DNA from: Calvatia gigantea
Taxonomy: Eukaryota; Basidiomycota; Agaricomycetes; Agaricales; Lycoperdaceae
NCBI GenBank assembly: GCA_025093985.1
Contig: JACAAK010000011.1
Location: forward strand, 1 to 64,000
Direction of reading: 5' to 3'
Length of the DNA: 64,000 nucleotides
Positions 34,996 to 46,496 of the stretch are shown here, piece after piece. Both the position numbers and the translations under genes were made by a program. The notes beneath the pieces were generated by a model. The model was not told the DNA's origin, ran no database searches, and saw only the letters and a program-made list of their open reading frames with translations. The stretch's first letter is position 1. Each line of letters starts with the position of its first letter.

Positions 34996-37235
34996 TTATC
35001 CACAAATGGATACTTTACCAACAGAGGGGTCATGATCACTAATACGAGCACTGAATGAGGGGGACCAGTTGTTAACGTGAATGTGTTCAAAGGCGGTCCC
35101 GCTGAAATTCTCAATACCAGGGGATACAAAAACGTGATCAAGCTGTTGTGAATTTTGGTCGAAAACGTAGCTATATCTTTCCGCGGGGGGAATGTTGACG
35201 ACTTCATCAAGCTCGGTCAGAAGTTCGTTAAGAGGTGCATAGACCGAGCGTGTTTGCGTATATTCGTTGAAATCACCGGCAACAATGATCTTAGCTTCGG
35301 AGTCGTGGTCGAGAATAGATTTCACGAAGTCCTGGTAGTAGCATTAGTTCCAATGAACAAACCGGAATCAGGTTCTTGACACAATACTTACCGCGACAAC
35401 GGCAACCTGCTGACTGCGGCGGTCAATTGGGGAGTTGACGGGAGGCCTCGCATCACCCTGGGTTGAGGAGCTACCACCTTTGGAACTCAGGTGGACGTTA
35501 ATGGTGTAAAGTGTGCCATTGTTGGTTTGCCAACCGGCGACGAGCGGCTTGCGTGTGGCTTCCCATGCAGAATTGGTGGGATCAATGCGACCAGGATTGA
35601 AACTATGCAGAGGAAACGGTAAGTACCGAAAGGGGGCCTATATTTTAAGGAAACCTCACTTCAATTGTACCCCAGCGCCAACCTTGACTGGCGTCCAATG
35701 AGTCTCCAGCAGGGGCGCCTGGAATAAGCTGAAGCTTCTCATGTCGATATCTAAGGTATTGTGTTAAGAGTTGCTTTGAAGGAAAGGAGAACGCGACGTG
35801 CAGATAAACTGGACGAATGTTGCCACCTGGCACTCCGCCGTCTTGACCGTCAACAGGATCGATTTGAGTGAAGTTGTACCTCACACCACTGATACTTTCG
35901 ATGGCGCCAATGAGAGTTGCGATAGTGACATTGGCGGCGACTGTTCCATCATCAGTTTCGCCCGAGTTGTCCTGGATTTCTTGGAGAAAGAGGAGATCGG
36001 GCGTCTTCATGAGATCGGCGATGTGTGAAGCGACACTGGGTATGTGAGCTGAGGTAGGTCCCATATTTTCGACCTGGATGTGTTTATAAGATTGGGCAAA
36101 TACAAGTAGTATGAAAGAGCTGACATTATAGCCCCCGAAAGTCACCGTGCATGAATTGTCTTCCGAAGTGATGGTGGTTGGGGAAATTTCAGAACTTGGT
36201 CTCGAGATGACTTGAGGAGCAGTTAAAGGAAGCACGTAGAAGAACCCAAATCTGGTTTGGATGTCAACTTGCGTGGTAAGTGCAGCTGGTCGAAAAAACC
36301 AAACTTACTGATAAACAACGGGGCCAGTTATATCGGTCAAACCAACACCGACAGCAGTCGTCGGGTTTTTGGTTCCATCAAGGGGAGAGCCAATAATAAC
36401 GGTTTCTGGATTACCATCCGGAATCCCGTCTGGGCCTATAATAGATAAGTACGCCATGCCGTATCCGGATTACCAAAAGAGCCAACACACCAAAAGTTAT
36501 TGAAATTCCTCCACGGCCATTAATTCCGGTCACTGGCCAGTCACCATAAACCCAAAACTCGCCAAACTGATTCTCAAAGTTCGTGGCAATAGGCCTGGGA
36601 ATAGTGACAATTTGACCCTCCAAACTTTCCCAGAAATCAAGGCCATATAGGTCAGGTTGTAGTTCTGCATCTACGGCCTCGACGAGGCTGATATTGTTGG
36701 GACTTGACAAGAAACCGTCGGGACCAACGTCAAGAGCGGAAAGATATTGAGTGGGGGGACTGCGATCTTTTCCAAGGACAGTAATTGGGAAGGTGTTGTT
36801 CGATGATTGTACAACAATGTTTGTCGGAGAAGTGAGTTCAGTCGCAAAGAGGTTATTTGGAGACGTGCTGGAACAGGAAATCCTGGACCTTGCCGCCGAG
36901 GGTGACCAGATCCCCAACGTTGACTTTGCTTGAGGACCGACGTTGAGGTTGTAAAGACCTGTAAGCCATTGGAAACGCGAGTGTCATCCGACTTTGGGCC
37001 CAACAAATAGAATCCATTTGACGCCTGAAGAAGCAGGTTAGGTTTGGAACAGCGCGATTCATAGATACAGCCCACCTTTACGGTGATAATACCAGAAACC
37101 TGGCTGACAGATTTTCCAGCGAGGGCACTCTTGAAACGATTGCCTTGGATCTCAGGCAATGGTAGTTGAGGAGACAGCGGAAATGTAGGTTGTTGTGACC
37201 AAGAGCGAGTAAAGCTGGTTTAGCACGAAAACCAT
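34996..37235 (-). CDS. Secreted endonuclease/exonuclease/phosphatase-family nuclease
   Basis: A multi-exon gene of the DNase I-like EEP fold, resembling bacterial and fungal extracellular nucleases. Signal-like start MVFVLNQLYSLL at 37235. The N-terminal OB-like part reads IQGNRFKSALAGKSV, GFYLLGPKSDDTRVSNGLQ and VNVGDLVTLGGKVQDF. Then LPLTAPQVIS, the EEP core VENMGPTSAHIPSVASHIADLM, DLLFLQEIQDNSGETDDGT (metal-binding Glu), DPVDGQDGGVPGGNIRPVYL, AGDFNEYTQ (catalytic Asn/Asp), QQLDHVFVSPG and ARISDHDPSVG (C-terminal catalytic Asp-His). All expected catalytic blocks are present. One extra base near 37162, between the signal peptide and IQGNRF, breaks the frame; it may be an error, a missed intron, or a sign that the start is elsewhere. 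Likely role: extracellular nucleic-acid scavenging (inference). Confidence 0.82.
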
Positions 37236-39463
37236 AGTGCCGTTCAAGACCTCGTATTGGAAATAGGCCCACGAAAGGAGCTGAGTGAAAAATCCATATG
37301 GCTCTAAGTACCCCTAGTCATCCGGTATGGGAAAGGAAGAGTCGATACCGTCTGAGCACATGCTGCAAAAGTTCTTGCAAATTCCATTATCGGCCCAACT
37401 TTGCTCTTTGTTGAAACTTCTATTGTATTGTTGCCAATCCCAATGGAAAGATCCCACGGATATTAGAAAACTGTTATACTCTTTCAGTTGGGTGGGTAAG
37501 TATCGTGTGGACGCTCCAGCAGAAGCTGATAGTGAAGGCGCTTTGAGGCAACTCGTGGCATCACATGTTCCGTAAGCCTGGCGGATGTGGTAATTGTTAC
37601 TCGTGGAATTTAATCCACACTGGCTTCTTATCCATTAGAAGATTTTAGCGTTTAACCTAGTGATCCGTTGTATAGTGGAGTGCATCGCAACCACGAATCC
37701 TATAGAGCAAGTGGATGGGGGTCATATGGAGAGATAGCAAGTCGGCTATAAAAAAACAGCGAGATTCATATATTTAGATAATAAGCTGCCAAACCAAGGC
37801 CAGGAATGCTCGTTGGGCTTGAATGATGAATTGTCCTCTTACTACTGCCATCGGTGTGCGTATCTCACCTGGAGAGGGGAAGGGAATATGTGATGAATCT
37901 AACACTGTGAAGATCGTGAACGAAAGCTTGCAGCTTCCTGAAGGCAGGACTATGGGTGTCAGCAGCAGAGGTTCGAACTTCACGAATGTTTGCCGTCGAT
38001 CAGTGTGCACACCACGTTCACGAATAGGGGTCGGCGCTTGGAGAATCCATTTGACGCACTGCTGGACTTCTTTCTCTGAATTTGCTCAATTCTGTGGTTT
38101 GTCCTCGCCGAATGCCACCAAAATGTCACCCAACCAGGGAGAAAAACGCAAGAGTGGGGAAGAGGTTACTGGCGCGGGAGAAGAGGAAGCAAAAGGTGGA
38201 TTCCCCTCGAAGTATTGCTGTTCAATCGAGTTCGATGGTGGGCGCGGCCGGACGTGGCGCTGTTGAAGCTTTGAAGGTGTGTCTTCTGCCCTCGAAATCG
38301 GACCTTTATTTGTTACTTCAGGCAGGAATGCGCGGACTTCCGAGTGCTACTGACGTTCAATTCCTCGTGGCACAATTGTCGGGTTCACGGCCGTCGACTC
38401 ATGGCTAAAGTGAGCGACTCCCATTACAACGCTCCTACATCCCTAATGTTGTGCAGCTTCCCCCCAAAAAACGCTGTTATCACATACAAGCAAGATGCAC
38501 CGCATATATTTCCGAGTACAGTCCTCGCGAAAAGTGGTATATAGGAACAAGATGTTCGGAAATCCTTGATGAAGCCTCGGTACAAGAACTACCCTGATGA
38601 GCGACGTTCCAAAGTACAATCTCCGTCACTGATAATTGAACCCAGAAATTTAACTTCTTGATAGAACCTCATACCCTGCACTTCTCTTATCCCACTGCGT
38701 CAGGACGATCGCATATCCATTCTCCTCATCCAGTGCACCCTTGAAACGCCAAATCGTGAAAGCCAAGCAGTCCATGGATATACCCTCTTACTTCCCGCGG
38801 GTTGGTCCATGGCCTTCTGGTCTTCCCTCACATATACCGGGACACGCGTTGGCGGACAACGCGAGCGACAGACCCTGGTCTTTGAAGCTGGTACACCATA
38901 TTTTCCCCGGGACTTCCCTTTCTCAAGGGCGTATGAGGATTGGGCAAAAGAGAAAGAACGTGAGGAGGGGGGGAGAAATGAGCCAGGAAGCCACCAGCTA
39001 AAAGGGTGATTTTTGTGAAATTGGGAGTTAGGAGCCCGTGGAGACCAGATGGGGATGTTGTACTGGGACTCCGGGAGCCCAGGAACCTGGTGGAATTAGG
39101 CGAAGGTGTGCTATTGCCAATTTAAAGAAGCAGACGTTCGAGGTCGGTGGATATTTGGCACCTTTTAGCAGTAATAAAATCTTTTGACAGTGCCGTGCAT
39201 GCAAAAGGTAGTACCACTGTCCCATGGGTGTTTCAGCGTCTAACTGAGTCCTACAGGAGTTGCACAGCATGAACATAGCCGCTCGTTATATAGTTCCTTC
39301 TGGGTGTATCCGGGAGTGATCTCTGGCACGTGTTTATTAGAGTAGAAACTGTACGGAATACTTAATACATACCACTGTGGAATGAGACGTGGAGTGACAG
39401 CCAAGATTCAACCGTCGTCCTAGCAGAGATACATAAACATCTACTAACAACCAACACCTTCAA
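37236..39463. other. No recognised gene
   Basis: Both strands carry ORFs of 60-150 codons, some with plausible splice signals (plus strand 37823-38266 and 38344-38544; minus strand 38010-37774, rich in hydrophobic residues). None shows a family signature that I can defend. A real but unrecognised or decayed gene is possible at 37.8-38.6 kb. Confidence 0.35.
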
Positions 39464-41812
39464 TCAATCATCCCTATTACGGCCTTCGTTCATGAGGCCT
39501 TCCCACTCTCCGGGATACTGAGCATTTTCTCCGGAAAGTCGCGCCGCGTATCGTTTCTTGGAGGAATTTTCATCGTCCTCATCCTCATCGCCAATTTCAA
39601 AAACGACTTGATCCTCAGCCAGTGAATAAAGACCACCGTTACGAGTACCAACAAGGGTGGTATCGTTGTCATTATTATCTCTGATCCTCTGTCGGTGGTT
39701 CGGGGATTCTGGATCATGGTCCTCGGCGTCGTTTTCGTCTTGGGCGATTTCATCAGACATGGCGAGTTGCCTATTATTATCCGATGGACGCCAGAGGAAC
39801 GAAATAGTACCAAAAGCTACTAGGTAGAGCAGGGCCAGCCATCCATCGAGCAGCCACCAACGAACCTTCCATTGTTTGGCTTTGAAATCTACACAATAAA
39901 TGGCTCAGTACACCAAAATTTAACATCGAAGCTAATCTTACCTTCAGCCAAACGGCCAGAGAATACGAAAAAAAAGACGACGAAAAAGGCGAAGGTAGTG
40001 CCTACTATGAAGAAGAGGATATAATGTAAACGCTGGAACATCCCGAGCTTGTAACTTTGTTTGCGGTCACGGAGGTAGATAATCGTAGCTACCAAGACGG
40101 TGTTAGTTCCCGCGGACACACAAGGGTTGAATAGACACCATTTAGAGAATACATAATCCAGAGGAGGAAACCGCTCAGAGTAAATGCCAAGGGTACGGCA
40201 GACGTAAGAAGGACTAAGGCAGATGTCGACTTCCAAGGAGAGCTCGACTAATACCAACGGAGTATAAAACTTGTAGTTGTTAGCACGAATGTTAGTATTA
40301 TTTGTACTTGTACTTACTACCAGAGATGAAATGAGCACCAGTCAAAATCTGACATTTTAACATGGTTCTGCCCAGAGACTCCTTCACGACACTGAGACCC
40401 ATCGATGACTACAAGCAACATAAAGAATGACATGGATGCTTTCCCAGCATCTAGAATAGGAGACTGAGGTTTGTGTCAGAAATGACGACCTGACCAGAGC
40501 GTCACCGGAAAACTCACCAACAATGAGAAAGATGGTCGAAGCCGTACTCCTACCGTGAGCATTTAGGTATCGGAAGTAAGCTGGTTGAAAGATGAGCTAA
40601 ATCAGCGGGGGACGTGTAGATTGACATACCCCAGTTGCCCACCATCTCTATAACAAGGAGCGCGACGAGGCCGGAGAGATAGTTCTGAAAAATAATCGGA
40701 TATCAACACCCAAGTATTATCGTGCCAAACATACTTGTAGTGGCAATAAGTCCTGTGAGTGTTTGTAACATTGCCAACCCCACACCAAACCAAAAGCGAC
40801 ATAAATCATCGACATAGCGAAATAAAACTATGCGGTTTCCACTTAGTCCACAGATGTGAAATCGTGTGAAGATTTAATTACGCACCGTGACTTTGGGATA
40901 ATCTATGGCCTCTAATTGGCCGTCGAATATATTTTTGAAGAAAATATTGCCCCGATATCCCCGGTGGTACGGAACGTCCGTTACTACGCGGTTGGTCGCT
41001 GAACTGGAGGGCAAAGGTATGATGGCTGGGACACGTAAGACTCCGAAGGACGGTGGAGATGGAAAAGGACACCCACCAACACAGTAATATCCTGTCCTTT
41101 TTACGACGTAATGGATAGGTTCACTGTATGTCAGGATGCCATCTGGACTCGGGTTGACCGTTTGTCGGGTGGCGGAGTTATCTCGCAGCCATTTGTCGCT
41201 CACAGCCCCGCGGGTCTTAACAGATCGAGGAAAGGAGGGATCCACAGCAACCTTATTCGAAGGTAGGAGAACGCGTGCTGACCAAAAGCTCGTGTCATTG
41301 ATCGACTTGCCCTGTGGAAGGTCGAGAATGAAACGTCCAAGTTGTTCTCGGGTACAATCACCTCGCGCAACGGCATCGGAAGTACAGACATATGTTTTCT
41401 GTACCGAAAGGCTTTGAACAGGTTGATTGACATGAGGCCACGCGAGCTTACTAGCGCGAGGTCACCACCACCCGCCGAGCCTGCTTTTCCCAAGTATAGT
41501 GCATCCGCCCATTCATAGACCACCATGGCGACTTGGCCCCACGATTCATTGTCAAATGTAACTATTATCCAGTATCAGTTGGAATGCGACCCAAATAAAT
41601 GAGCTCAGCACCATTAACATATGTATCGGATCCCGCCCACATGCCACTACATTTCTGCCTCGAATAGTCTGTAAGGATAAATATTGAAAGAAACATTATG
41701 AGATGGACTGGAGCAGACCTGCGTCTGATATTGGGACCTGATAAGCAAAGCAAGAGGGGATTAAGCAGAGAAGAGAAATAAATAATAAGATGAAGATGGC
41801 CTGCCTGGACAT
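39464..41812 (-). CDS. PTM1/GOST-type seven-TM protein
   Basis: Resembles fungal PTM1 of the lung-7TM/GOST family, Golgi or endosomal membrane proteins with a luminal N-terminal domain. ATG at 41812 gives a clear signal peptide (MSRQAIFILLFISLLCLIPS). The luminal domain contains RQKCSGMW, AMVVYEWADALYLGK, Cys-bearing KTYVCTSDAVARGDC-like text near 41380, DLPQGKSINDTSFWS, and VDPSFPRSVKTRG to YYCVG (41245-41060). The seven-TM part is spread over several exons at about 40850-39800 (for example 40338-39889). The last TM leads into LLYLVAFGTISFLWRPSDNNR and an acidic cytoplasmic tail MSDEIAQDENDAEDHD...EGLMNEGRNRDD ending at 39464. The W-R-P-S/T-x-N-N-R signature and acidic tail are typical. Exon edges in the TM part are approximate. 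Confidence 0.82.
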
Positions 41813-44800
41813 GGTGACAGCGGGAGCAACGTTATGTGTTTGTCGTTGTTGAATCTACACTGCCAACTTGTTCCTCCATCACACGCAACCTTGCCCATTA
41901 CGTCGTCGATTATGTTGGGCGACGACGACGACGTTTTCGACAGTATAACCTGGGAATCTCCCTCTGCATCAAATCACGACGGCCACACCGCCGTACCCTC
42001 AGACCCTGGGTTCAGGCAAAGCACAGCGACCTCATGAATGCGAAGTGGACCCTAACTCAAGCACCTCAAGCAGCGTCGTCGGTTGCTCCTCAATACACAC
42101 TCACCAACCAACCAGGAAAGATACTATACTTTTCTTATTCCGCAGCTCGTGGAATTTTATGAGGTCCCCTCAAGATGGTTGTACAGTCTACACTCCAAAC
42201 CTCACGTTGTTACACTATCTTTCTCCATTTCCCTGTTGAGCGTTCGCTTCATTGTTCCTATTTTCAGGATACTTACCGCACAAGATACATCCACCAACGA
42301 AATACATCCACATCTCCAGAAAAACTTGAGAGCGCGCTTCTCCTCAGATCCTCCGTGCGTGAGCTGGTCCCGGGCAAAGGTATGGGTTGGTCTGTTCATC
42401 TCAATGGCTTGTGCCCAAATGTTTTGTAGGGGCGTTAGTCAACAGAACTTCAGGTATCCACACTAGCCAAAGACATGTGAGCACTTTGGTCTGCCAAGGT
42501 CATTCACCTGACTGTGTTTGAGGCTTCAAGTAGCTCAGTTCAGCGTCAAAATCAGTTCTCCAAAAGAGTGGCCAAAGCAGACGCATAAAATGACATCATC
42601 GTTCCCCATGCGTTGGGTAACGTCTGACGGTCATTTAGGAAGCCAACCAGCAAGATTTCTACCGCAGAACTTCGGAGATATGGCTCCACCAATGACGGGT
42701 TGTAATCCTTATTGAGCAACTCAATCACAGATGGAAGTTATTATCTGAAAATCACTGGGTTTAATGCTGCCAGATCGGAGGGTTGAGGGTAAATACGTTC
42801 AGCCGACGACTTGAAGAGTCGACGTTGAGGGAGAACTTAGGAGAGGAACTGGTTGTCAAAGATCATCATTGGCCCAACCCCCTGTATAAATCCCAATTTA
42901 CCTCGGGTCTGCTTTCTGGTCCTACTTGGGAGGTGGAATTTCGGCCGTCTGCTCCTGGAAATCGAGCGAGAAAATTAAAGAATATGAGCCCCAGATAAAC
43001 TATAGCCGGAATTGATTTGCTGATACAATCTTGTCTAACATGAATCTTATCTCACCTGAATTTCTTGATCCTTGGATGACCGCCCAAGTATTAGCCTCCT
43101 CCCGGGTCAACTGCCATCACAGCTGAGCTTCCCATAAGGTTCGCGCATCTCGGGGCTGTTGTTTCCATGATAATGGTAGACGTTCCTCTGTTTTTCACGA
43201 ACCGATTCGTGAACTTATGTCAGCTATCGCAAGCTACCTCCTCAACAAGCTTCGCATCCCGAACCTGACCCACTTGATGGTTGATACTGAAACAAGCGCC
43301 TTTTGTGACTACACAGAAGGTCGAATACCCTTGAGTAAATGTCTACTCTACGACTCTTGTTCCAAAACCAATGCAACAACTGGTTTGTGAACAAACCCAA
43401 CGTCCAGTTTTTAATAAACGACCCAACTCACTGCTAGCTCGGCTTCCAGAAACCACTGTCGCCATGGAATCGAAGCATCTGTTGAACCATAAGGCAAGCA
43501 AGGCAAAAGCGTGTGAGATCCTCTCATCGTCTCATAGTCAATCTGTGAAGAGTGTTGCAATCGCAGGATACGTTACAGCTACCGAATGATCAGGATATTC
43601 TTCACAGACCTGGTAATATAGACTACCTACGGCATCAAAATTCTTCGGGGTGCCCGGAGAGGCTTCTCCGGGGCCATTGGTGCTTTCATCGCGAAGGTGG
43701 GCATAAAATGTTATTTTTGTTGTTGGCGTAGCAAAGCGGTTAAGGAACATTTTCAAGCAGATTAATGTCATCCTGACCACGCGAGTAAATTGCTGGTAAT
43801 CGCTCTGTTTTGTGAGTTGGCGAATGTGAGAATGTAAGGGAGAGCGACATTGAAAATCCTGATCACACATATAGAATTGAGATTCGGCACTGACGGGAAT
43901 TTGTAAAACTCATGATGATAAAAGCATTGAAGTTGATAGACTGACGTCGGTGAAAAGAGAGTTGGAAGGACCGTAGAAGCAGCAGGTGTTTGCATTCAAG
44001 CACCGCTGTCCGAGGTGATAGGATGTAGGGAATGTCAGTCGGCCCTAGCGCGACGCCCGTACTCTTTCTGCCAGAGCCATCACTGATTAACTATGCAAAA
44101 GAAACTTCTTGAAGGTCTATGTTTAGGTAGCCCCGCAAGGGCTGATACTCGAAATGTTGGCTCTCCTTCCACTAACACATCACAATCACATCGCCCTGAC
44201 GACTTCTCTGGTCCTTCAGATGGTTCGAAGTCCCTCTGATATCTTTCTTAAGCTGCTTTCCCCGCTTAAAAGTTTGATTCGTTGGTGGTTAATTGAACTT
44301 CTGATTCGTACCACCGCCTTTCGATTCGAGGCCGCTCCAAGTGATACCACCCTCTTGAGTCACTCCATCGGCTATTCGGATTTAATATCGCATTTCACCA
44401 AGTACAAGGATTAGCGTCGGTATCCTCAAAATTTTGTAGCCACCAGTTTCTCATCATAGAATACGAGAAAATGCGCCAAGCTGTAGTTCATACCAAAGCC
44501 GGAAAGCACAACGGGCAGGGTTACTCGTTTCCAGCGGTGTTGGCAGCTTTTTTTGGAATGAGCGTGAGAGTCCCAGCCTTGGGCTTGGTCCTGAAATGAA
44601 TGTGAGTGACGACCGTGGGGGAAGAAGTCCATCTACACCCAGATTCTATTCCAAGACCAACCAAGACTCTGGGAAAGAGAGTACCATATAAACCATGGCC
44701 CGAAGAAGGCGTCCAAGAAGTAGAAGTTTCTCCCTTTTCCTATGCCATGCAACTGCCCGTCCCCCTCCCAATGGTTACACCCCTCCTGTGAGTATTCGGT

Positions 44801-44900
44801 GATACCTATAATTTCCAGCATTAAACGTTTCGATTACCTAGTACTGGTCCCAGGGTGTGTTGTCCCGGCCATAGTTCGGGAATGTCTCTCATGACGTCTA
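41813..44900. other. Long stretch without a recognised gene
   Basis: The first 650 bases are the upstream region of PTM1 and carry plus-strand ORFs of up to 127 codons (42083-42466) that do not look like known proteins. Around 43538-43870 (minus) a 110-codon ORF reads as ordinary protein but is unrecognised. No tRNA, repeat or transposon signature noted. Confidence 0.35.
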
Positions 44901-44911
44901 TAACTTCAGCT

Positions 44912-46496
44912 TGTCGGCATCATTCTCAACTGGTATCTGCACGGGCTGCTAACGGTCCAGTACAGTGAGTCCACCTCGCTGAAATTCTGCACAAATCAGA
45001 TGACTAACAATAAAAGCTAGTTCTGTATCTGATGTACTCCCGTAGAGATCGGGTGGCCCTGAAGTTCATCGGTATGTCGACCCACAATCCTCCACGCACT
45101 TCCTAACATATCCTTTAGTCCATTTCCTCTTTTTGCTTGACAGTGCTCAGACAATCCTCACAATGACCGATGCCTTCTTCTGGTTCGTCTATGGCTTTGG
45201 CAACCCTGCCAAACTATTCCAGTTCCACCTTGCTTCCATCGACGTACCTACTTTCGACGCTATCATTGCTTTCATCGTTCAATCAGTATATTGTTGGAGA
45301 ATCTGGACGCTGAGCAGATGGAGAGTTGTACCAGCTTTGACCATGCTAGGTCAGTCTCTTTTCATCCTTGCAATGACATAGTGTAGCCAACTTCAGAACA
45401 TTAGATCGCGTTGCTAGCTGCCGTTTGTGGATTTATCACTGGCGTACGCGTGAGTGTGATGCCCACCCGTGCCATGTCAACTATTATCCATTTGGTCTAC
45501 CAGGACTTCGCTGATCAAGACCGTGTCGTGGTTCAAGATGCCAGCCACCGCATCCCAATAATGGTAAATAGTCAGAGCAAAGTATACTTTCATACAATGT
45601 CCGACCCCGATCCTGCATTCCAGATATGGCTGCTTGCGAGCGCAGTTGCAGATGTTAGCATTGCAAGCTCAATGGCATATATCGTGCGTCTCTGTTTTTA
45701 GTTGTATGTTCGTTTGGAAGTAATATTATCGCCCATAGCTGCTAAGAGCGAAAAGAAATGCTATTGACACTCGGAATTCGACGGGACGGAAGGTGGTACG
45801 TATATTGACGCTCACCGTCGAAACAAATGCCGTCACTGGTAAGTTGGCCTTATCCCCCCGATGTGACGGCGTTAACCCGTGGGCAACAGCGGCTGTAGCC
45901 ATCGAAATAGTCATTATATTTTTCATCAAGTCCCTATCACCGCCGGTTCGTCTTTCCGTGATTTTGCATGTTGTTCTAGCTCTGACAGTCCTCTCATTAC
46001 AGCGAACGTTCGTCTATGAGCCTGGGTACGCGCCTTGACTTTTGAACTTCATAAAAGAGCTGCTGACCGTCACCTTGTACAGCGGATATGTTCTTGGAAA
46101 GTTGTTAGTACTGGATTCCTATCTTCACCGCTGACGCTAACGCTGAAATATCGTCTCGTGGTATGTCTAGGTACAGCAATTGTTTCATGGTCCTTCCTCA
46201 ACCAACGTCATGGTTACCGCACGATGGGGCAGACCGATTCGACTGTGGAACTCGGGACGATGCCAAATTTTGCTGCAGTGTCGGATTCGACATCCGGTGA
46301 TAGAACCAGCGGCATTAGCAGCACCGTGGGTGACGGCGGGCACCGAATCCTGGGGCGATTTGCAATGTCAAAGCCCGGAAATTTATTTAGTGCCGGCGAG
46401 GAATCTAGAAGTGATTCTTCCTTACCGAGTATGCAATTTGCCAAAGTCGACGAATCGGGGTGGGATCCGGATTGCATCTCCGAGACTCGTCGCTGA
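44912..46496 (+). CDS. DUF6534-type multi-TM protein
   Basis: Member of the Agaricomycete membrane-protein family with a C-terminal DUF6534 domain; function unknown. Visible exons: LVGIILNWYLHGLLTVQY after a CTTCAG acceptor near 44912; LYLMYSRRDRVALKFI (about 45020-45072); HFLFLLDSAQTILTM and DAFFWFVYGFGN through FQFHLASIDVPTFDAIIAF to YCWRIWTLSRWRVVPALT (45121-45360); IWLLASAVADVSIASSMAYI (about 45630-45690); RILTLTVETNAVT (45796 on); and a Ser-rich cytoplasmic tail ending CISETRR at 46496. The order matches the family. The first exon was not found. A likely 1-base shift lies around 46180 between YSN and FLNQRHGYR, by error or decay. Confidence 0.72.

Noticed and set aside
41836..42466. Plus-strand ORFs upstream of PTM1 as a divergent gene
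   Set aside because: Overlapping frames without motif, signal peptide or splice logic; more likely promoter DNA.
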